Shown here: piece after piece, positions 15,086 to 17,025 of the stretch
Position numbering within the stretch: position 1 is the first letter of the stretch
How the letters are laid out: every line of letters starts with the position of its first letter
Origin: NIOZ-UU13 sp041862635
GTDB lineage: Bacteria; Planctomycetota; Phycisphaerae; Sedimentisphaerales; Anaerobacaceae
Length of the DNA stretch: 17,025 nucleotides
Assembly (NCBI GenBank): GCA_041862635.1
Contig: JBGVTO010000253.1
Location: 1 to 17,025 of the forward strand
Reading direction: 5' to 3'
The notes under the pieces: generated by a model
Told to the model about the DNA's origin: nothing
The model's database searches: none
The model's input: the letters and a program-made list of their open reading frames with translations, nothing else
Translations under genes and position numbers: made by a program

Positions 15086-15368
15086 AACCGGGATCCTTAG
15101 TGGGCTGTTCAGATGTTTTTTCCTTGAGAAGCCCCAAAACTTTTTGTTGGAACATTTCGGCCCCATCTTCTACGCTGGAGCTGCTGAAAATCTCATCGTC
15201 AATCTGCCAATTAATTCCCTCGCCACAGTGCTCCATGCAGAATGAGCCCTTTAACTCGACCTTGTCCCCAAGGCCCTCTTTGGTCAGAAAGTCGTTGAAA
15301 TGAGATAGCATCTCCCGGGCACCTTTGATGTGGCACGAACTGCCCACACATACGGTTACGGTTATCAT
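15084..15368 (-). CDS. Small thioredoxin-like [2Fe-2S] ferredoxin
   Basis: A 94-residue protein with the NuoE-type cluster motif C7-x4-C12 (CVGSSCHIKG) and C44-x3-C48 (FCMEHC). It is in effect a free-standing [2Fe-2S] thioredoxin-fold domain. Small proteins of this type accompany soluble FeFe-hydrogenase and diaphorase genes, where they may pass electrons or signal redox state. Here the gene overlaps the CooF-like gene by 4 nt (ATGA) and is 13 nt from the PAS gene. That position makes it a candidate redox input for the PAS/SpoIIE pair, though this is inferred from position only. The last 15 or so residues are polar and probably disordered. Confidence 0.88.
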   Translation of the reverse strand: MITVTVCVGSSCHIKGAREMLSHFNDFLTKEGLGDKVELKGSFCMEHCGEGINWQIDDEIFSSSSVEDGAEMFQQKVLGLLKEKTSEQPTKDPG

Positions 15369-15913
15369 TGAGTATTCTCTTTTTGCTTTTCTTTGTTTTT
15401 ATTTTTCTGAGTTAATGAGACAAGTTCCCAGGCGGCGAGGTGACGCTTGTGCCTTGCCAATTCCTTTTCATTCACTAACTTCAATGCTCTTGTGGGACAA
15501 GCCTCAACACAGGCAGGTTCCTGGCCCGCTTTGGTTCGCTCAATGCAAAGGTCACACTTGACCGCAACTTTGCCGTCGGTGGAGACATCAATAACTCCAA
15601 ACGGACAAACCATAAGGCAAAACTTGCAGCCGATACACCTGTCTTGTTCTATCAACACAGGCCCATCAGCTTCATGTCGTTGTATCGCCACCGTCGGGCA
15701 AACCGTGATACAGGGCGCATCCTCACAGTGCCTGCACTGTAGTGGCACTGAAAGCTCCCCAGCCGCCTCGATCGTTACTCTTTTCTGTGGCGTGGGCTGC
15801 TCCGCTATCGCTTCTTCAAGAACCCTCGACTTGGAATGTGCCACTGCACATGCTATCTCGCAACTCTTGCAAGCCAAACATTTTTCGATAGTTACCATTA
15901 TGGTTTTACGCAT
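15365..15913 (-). CDS. CooF/HycB-type four-cluster [4Fe-4S] ferredoxin
   Basis: With the ATG at 15913 the protein has 182 residues. The start is supported by GGAG 6 nt upstream, whereas the frame could otherwise begin at a TTG at 15925. Sixteen cysteines form four [4Fe-4S] motifs: C12-x2-C-x2-C-x3-C22 (KCLACKSCEIAC), CRHCEDAPCITVC, CIGCKFCLMVC, and CDLC paired with CVEAC. This is the pattern of CooF, HycB, HydN and DmsB electron-transfer subunits. Neither a signal peptide nor a twin-arginine motif is present, so it is cytoplasmic. Coming after a CooC gene and five genes before the CODH, it is a good candidate for the CODH electron partner. HycB-like service to a hydrogenase or formate dehydrogenase outside the window cannot be excluded. 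The C-terminus is lysine-rich. Confidence 0.88.
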   Translation of the reverse strand: MRKTIMVTIEKCLACKSCEIACAVAHSKSRVLEEAIAEQPTPQKRVTIEAAGELSVPLQCRHCEDAPCITVCPTVAIQRHEADGPVLIEQDRCIGCKFCLMVCPFGVIDVSTDGKVAVKCDLCIERTKAGQEPACVEACPTRALKLVNEKELARHKRHLAAWELVSLTQKNKNKEKQKENTQ

Positions 15914-15974
15914 CTTCGTCTCCAAAACTAAAATGAAAAACCGTGAGCATAATGGAAATTCCTTATGTTGTCAA

Positions 15975-16781
15975 TTATTGTTTTTTGACCTTTGAAGAAG
16001 ACCCGGAAATAAGCTCCATTAATTTGTTCTTTGCCTGTTTGAATTGCTCCGTAACTTCAGCATCGGCTCCAAAGACGGGCGCGCCTCTGAGGTCAGCTTC
16101 CTGGAGAGACCGGCTGTACCGAAGAGTTCCAAGCAGCACTGTATCTTTCAATTGCGATTTTATCACCTCTGCCTGAGCCGGCTCTGCAATCTTGTTAACA
16201 ATTGTTCCAATACAACCAATGCCTAATTCTTTGGCCATTTTGGCGATATTGTTGGCCGTTTCGATACTTCTGCCTCCAGGCTCAACAACAGCTACAAAGG
16301 CATCAATGCCTTGCACGCTTGCTCTGCCCATAAATTCAACGCCGGCAGCCAAATCAACCAGGACCAGCTCCTGCCGTTGTAATATGGTATGCGTGAGCAG
16401 TGCCTTTAAGAACGCACCTTCCGGGCAGGCACAGCCGGCGCCGGCCTGGGTAATTGCTCCCAAGGTCAGCAGTTTCAAGCCGTTGGTTTCAAGCCAGTAT
16501 TTTTCCGGCAGGTCGCTGACTTTGGGATTCAGCCGAAAGTATGCGCCAACCGCGTCTTTGCCGGTCCCTGTACGCTCGGCGATTAGCTCTTTCATCTTGA
16601 TAAGTGGCTCCGGGCATTGCTGTGAAGCTATGCCAAAGGCTGAGGCAAGGGTAGTATTGGGGTCGGCATCGATTGCGAGTACGTCAAATCCGCTTTCGGC
16701 AAATAGCTGCGCCCAGATTGCACAAACTGTAGTTTTTCCTACACCCCCTTTGCCGCCAATTGCTATTTTTACACCCTGCAT
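15975..16781 (-). CDS. cooC: CooC-type nickel-insertion ATPase for CO dehydrogenase
   Basis: A 268-residue MinD-like P-loop ATPase. Walker A is GKGGVGKTT (10-18), the switch DADPN follows at 38-42, and the metal-binding CxC pair is C117/C119 (GAGCACPEGA). CooC proteins dimerise with ATP, bind Ni(II) through this pair and load the CODH C-cluster in the cytoplasm. The GCACPE surroundings fit CooC proper better than the SCYC version of the paralogue at 1209-1970. It is the first gene of the block, 83 nt downstream of the predicted transcription start. The ATG has no obvious ribosome site. A gap of 61 nt separates it from the CooF-like gene. Confidence 0.92.
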   Translation of the reverse strand: MQGVKIAIGGKGGVGKTTVCAIWAQLFAESGFDVLAIDADPNTTLASAFGIASQQCPEPLIKMKELIAERTGTGKDAVGAYFRLNPKVSDLPEKYWLETNGLKLLTLGAITQAGAGCACPEGAFLKALLTHTILQRQELVLVDLAAGVEFMGRASVQGIDAFVAVVEPGGRSIETANNIAKMAKELGIGCIGTIVNKIAEPAQAEVIKSQLKDTVLLGTLRYSRSLQEADLRGAPVFGADAEVTEQFKQAKNKLMELISGSSSKVKKQ

Positions 16782-16795
16782 TACAGATATAATAA

Positions 16796-16810
16796 ATAAC
16801 GGCCCGTTAT
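16796..16810. other. Small hairpin in the cooC leader
   Basis: ATAACGGCCCGTTAT is a perfect 6-bp stem with a 3-nt loop in the predicted 5' leader, 15 nt before the cooC start codon. It sits where a ribosome site would be expected, so it could affect translation. It is too small to call a riboswitch. Confidence 0.4.
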
Positions 16811-16870
16811 GTCAGCCGCGTGCGCTGCTAAATCTCAATATGTAGAATTAAGCCAAACTGAGAATCCAGC

Positions 16871-16899
16871 AGTCTAACGCCTTTCTGTCGCGCTGTCAA
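16871..16899 (-). promoter_or_regulatory. Strong sigma70-type promoter for the cooC-led operon
   Basis: On the minus strand a perfect TTGACA (16894-16899) and TAGACT (16871-16876, 4 of 6 to consensus) are separated by exactly 17 nt. Transcription should start near 16864, giving a leader of about 83 nt before cooC. It is the best promoter in the window and may drive the first five genes or more. Confidence 0.65.
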
Positions 16900-17025
16900 A
16901 CACTCTTCTCAGTATTAAGAAACTTTTTTTGCTGTGGTCAGGCTATCCGGTTCGTTAATTTATACGCGGGTAGCTGATAAGTGTTCACCGCCAGAAGAAA
17001 GTCCTGAACGCCTAACCAGATACAC
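16900..17025. other. Right-edge region without a supported gene
   Basis: Two minus-strand frames are open at the edge: one ends at 16960-16962 (21 codons) and one at 16938-16940 (28 codons). Neither resembles a protein tail I recognise. A plus-strand GAAGAAAGTCC at 16995-17005 loosely resembles a conserved RNase P RNA segment, but the rest does not fit. I see no tRNA. Confidence 0.3.

Noticed and set aside
15084..15166. Longer PAS protein starting at 15166
   Set aside because: It would overlap the [2Fe-2S] gene by 83 nt and add a basic, non-domain peptide. The GTG at 15070 has a strong ribosome site.
16990..17025. GAAGAAAGTCC resembling the conserved GAGGAAAGUCC segment of RNase P RNA
   Set aside because: The surrounding bases do not form the expected flanking stems, the match is imperfect and the window ends here. 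A covariance-model search (RNase P families) on extended sequence would decide.

Overview
The window is a single-direction block of 14 genes, all on the minus strand, so they are transcribed from the right end to the left. It encodes the carbonyl branch of the Wood-Ljungdahl (reductive acetyl-CoA) pathway plus an electron-transfer and regulatory block. The organism is a strict anaerobe able to make or cleave acetyl-CoA from CO/CO2. The gaps between the acs genes are full of short AT-rich inverted repeats and hairpin elements. That repeat style resembles environmental Planctomycetota (Phycisphaerae-like) genomes, but the lineage is inferred from memory of such genomes and no marker gene here proves it.

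Right-hand block (about 16.8 to 10.1 kb): a good sigma70-type promoter (16871-16899) lies upstream of a CooC-type nickel-insertion ATPase. Next come a four-cluster CooF/HycB-type ferredoxin, a small thioredoxin-fold [2Fe-2S] protein, a PAS-domain sensor and a SpoIIE-type phosphatase. The last four of these are joined by 4-nt overlaps or a 13-nt gap. After a 121-nt gap holding a candidate promoter and an 18-nt-period direct repeat come three subunits of a diaphorase (NADH-oxidoreductase) module. They are NuoE/HydC-like, NuoF/HydB-like and a short NuoG/HoxU-like Fe-S subunit. No hydrogenase or formate dehydrogenase catalytic subunit is present in the window.

Left-hand block (about 10.0 to 0.2 kb): CO dehydrogenase (acsA/cooS), acetyl-CoA synthase (acsB), the corrinoid Fe-S protein large subunit (acsC), its reductive activator (acsV), a second CooC-family ATPase (acsF position) and the corrinoid protein small subunit (acsD). 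This order matches, as I recall it, the classical acetogen acs cluster. The metal-ligand residues I looked for in CODH, ACS and the corrinoid protein large subunit are all present, so the enzymes look functional. The methyltransferase acsE and the methyl-branch folate genes are not in the window.

Working model (inference): CODH exchanges electrons with the CooF-like ferredoxin, and the NuoEF/HoxU-like module links that pool to NAD(P)H. The PAS/SpoIIE pair probably reports redox or energy state to an unseen partner. Two other features stand out. Most gaps of the acs half hold a different repeat element, and one of these elements appears to encode the last residues of AcsV. The HoxU-like subunit also lacks the His-Cys3 cluster site usual in NuoG and HydA.
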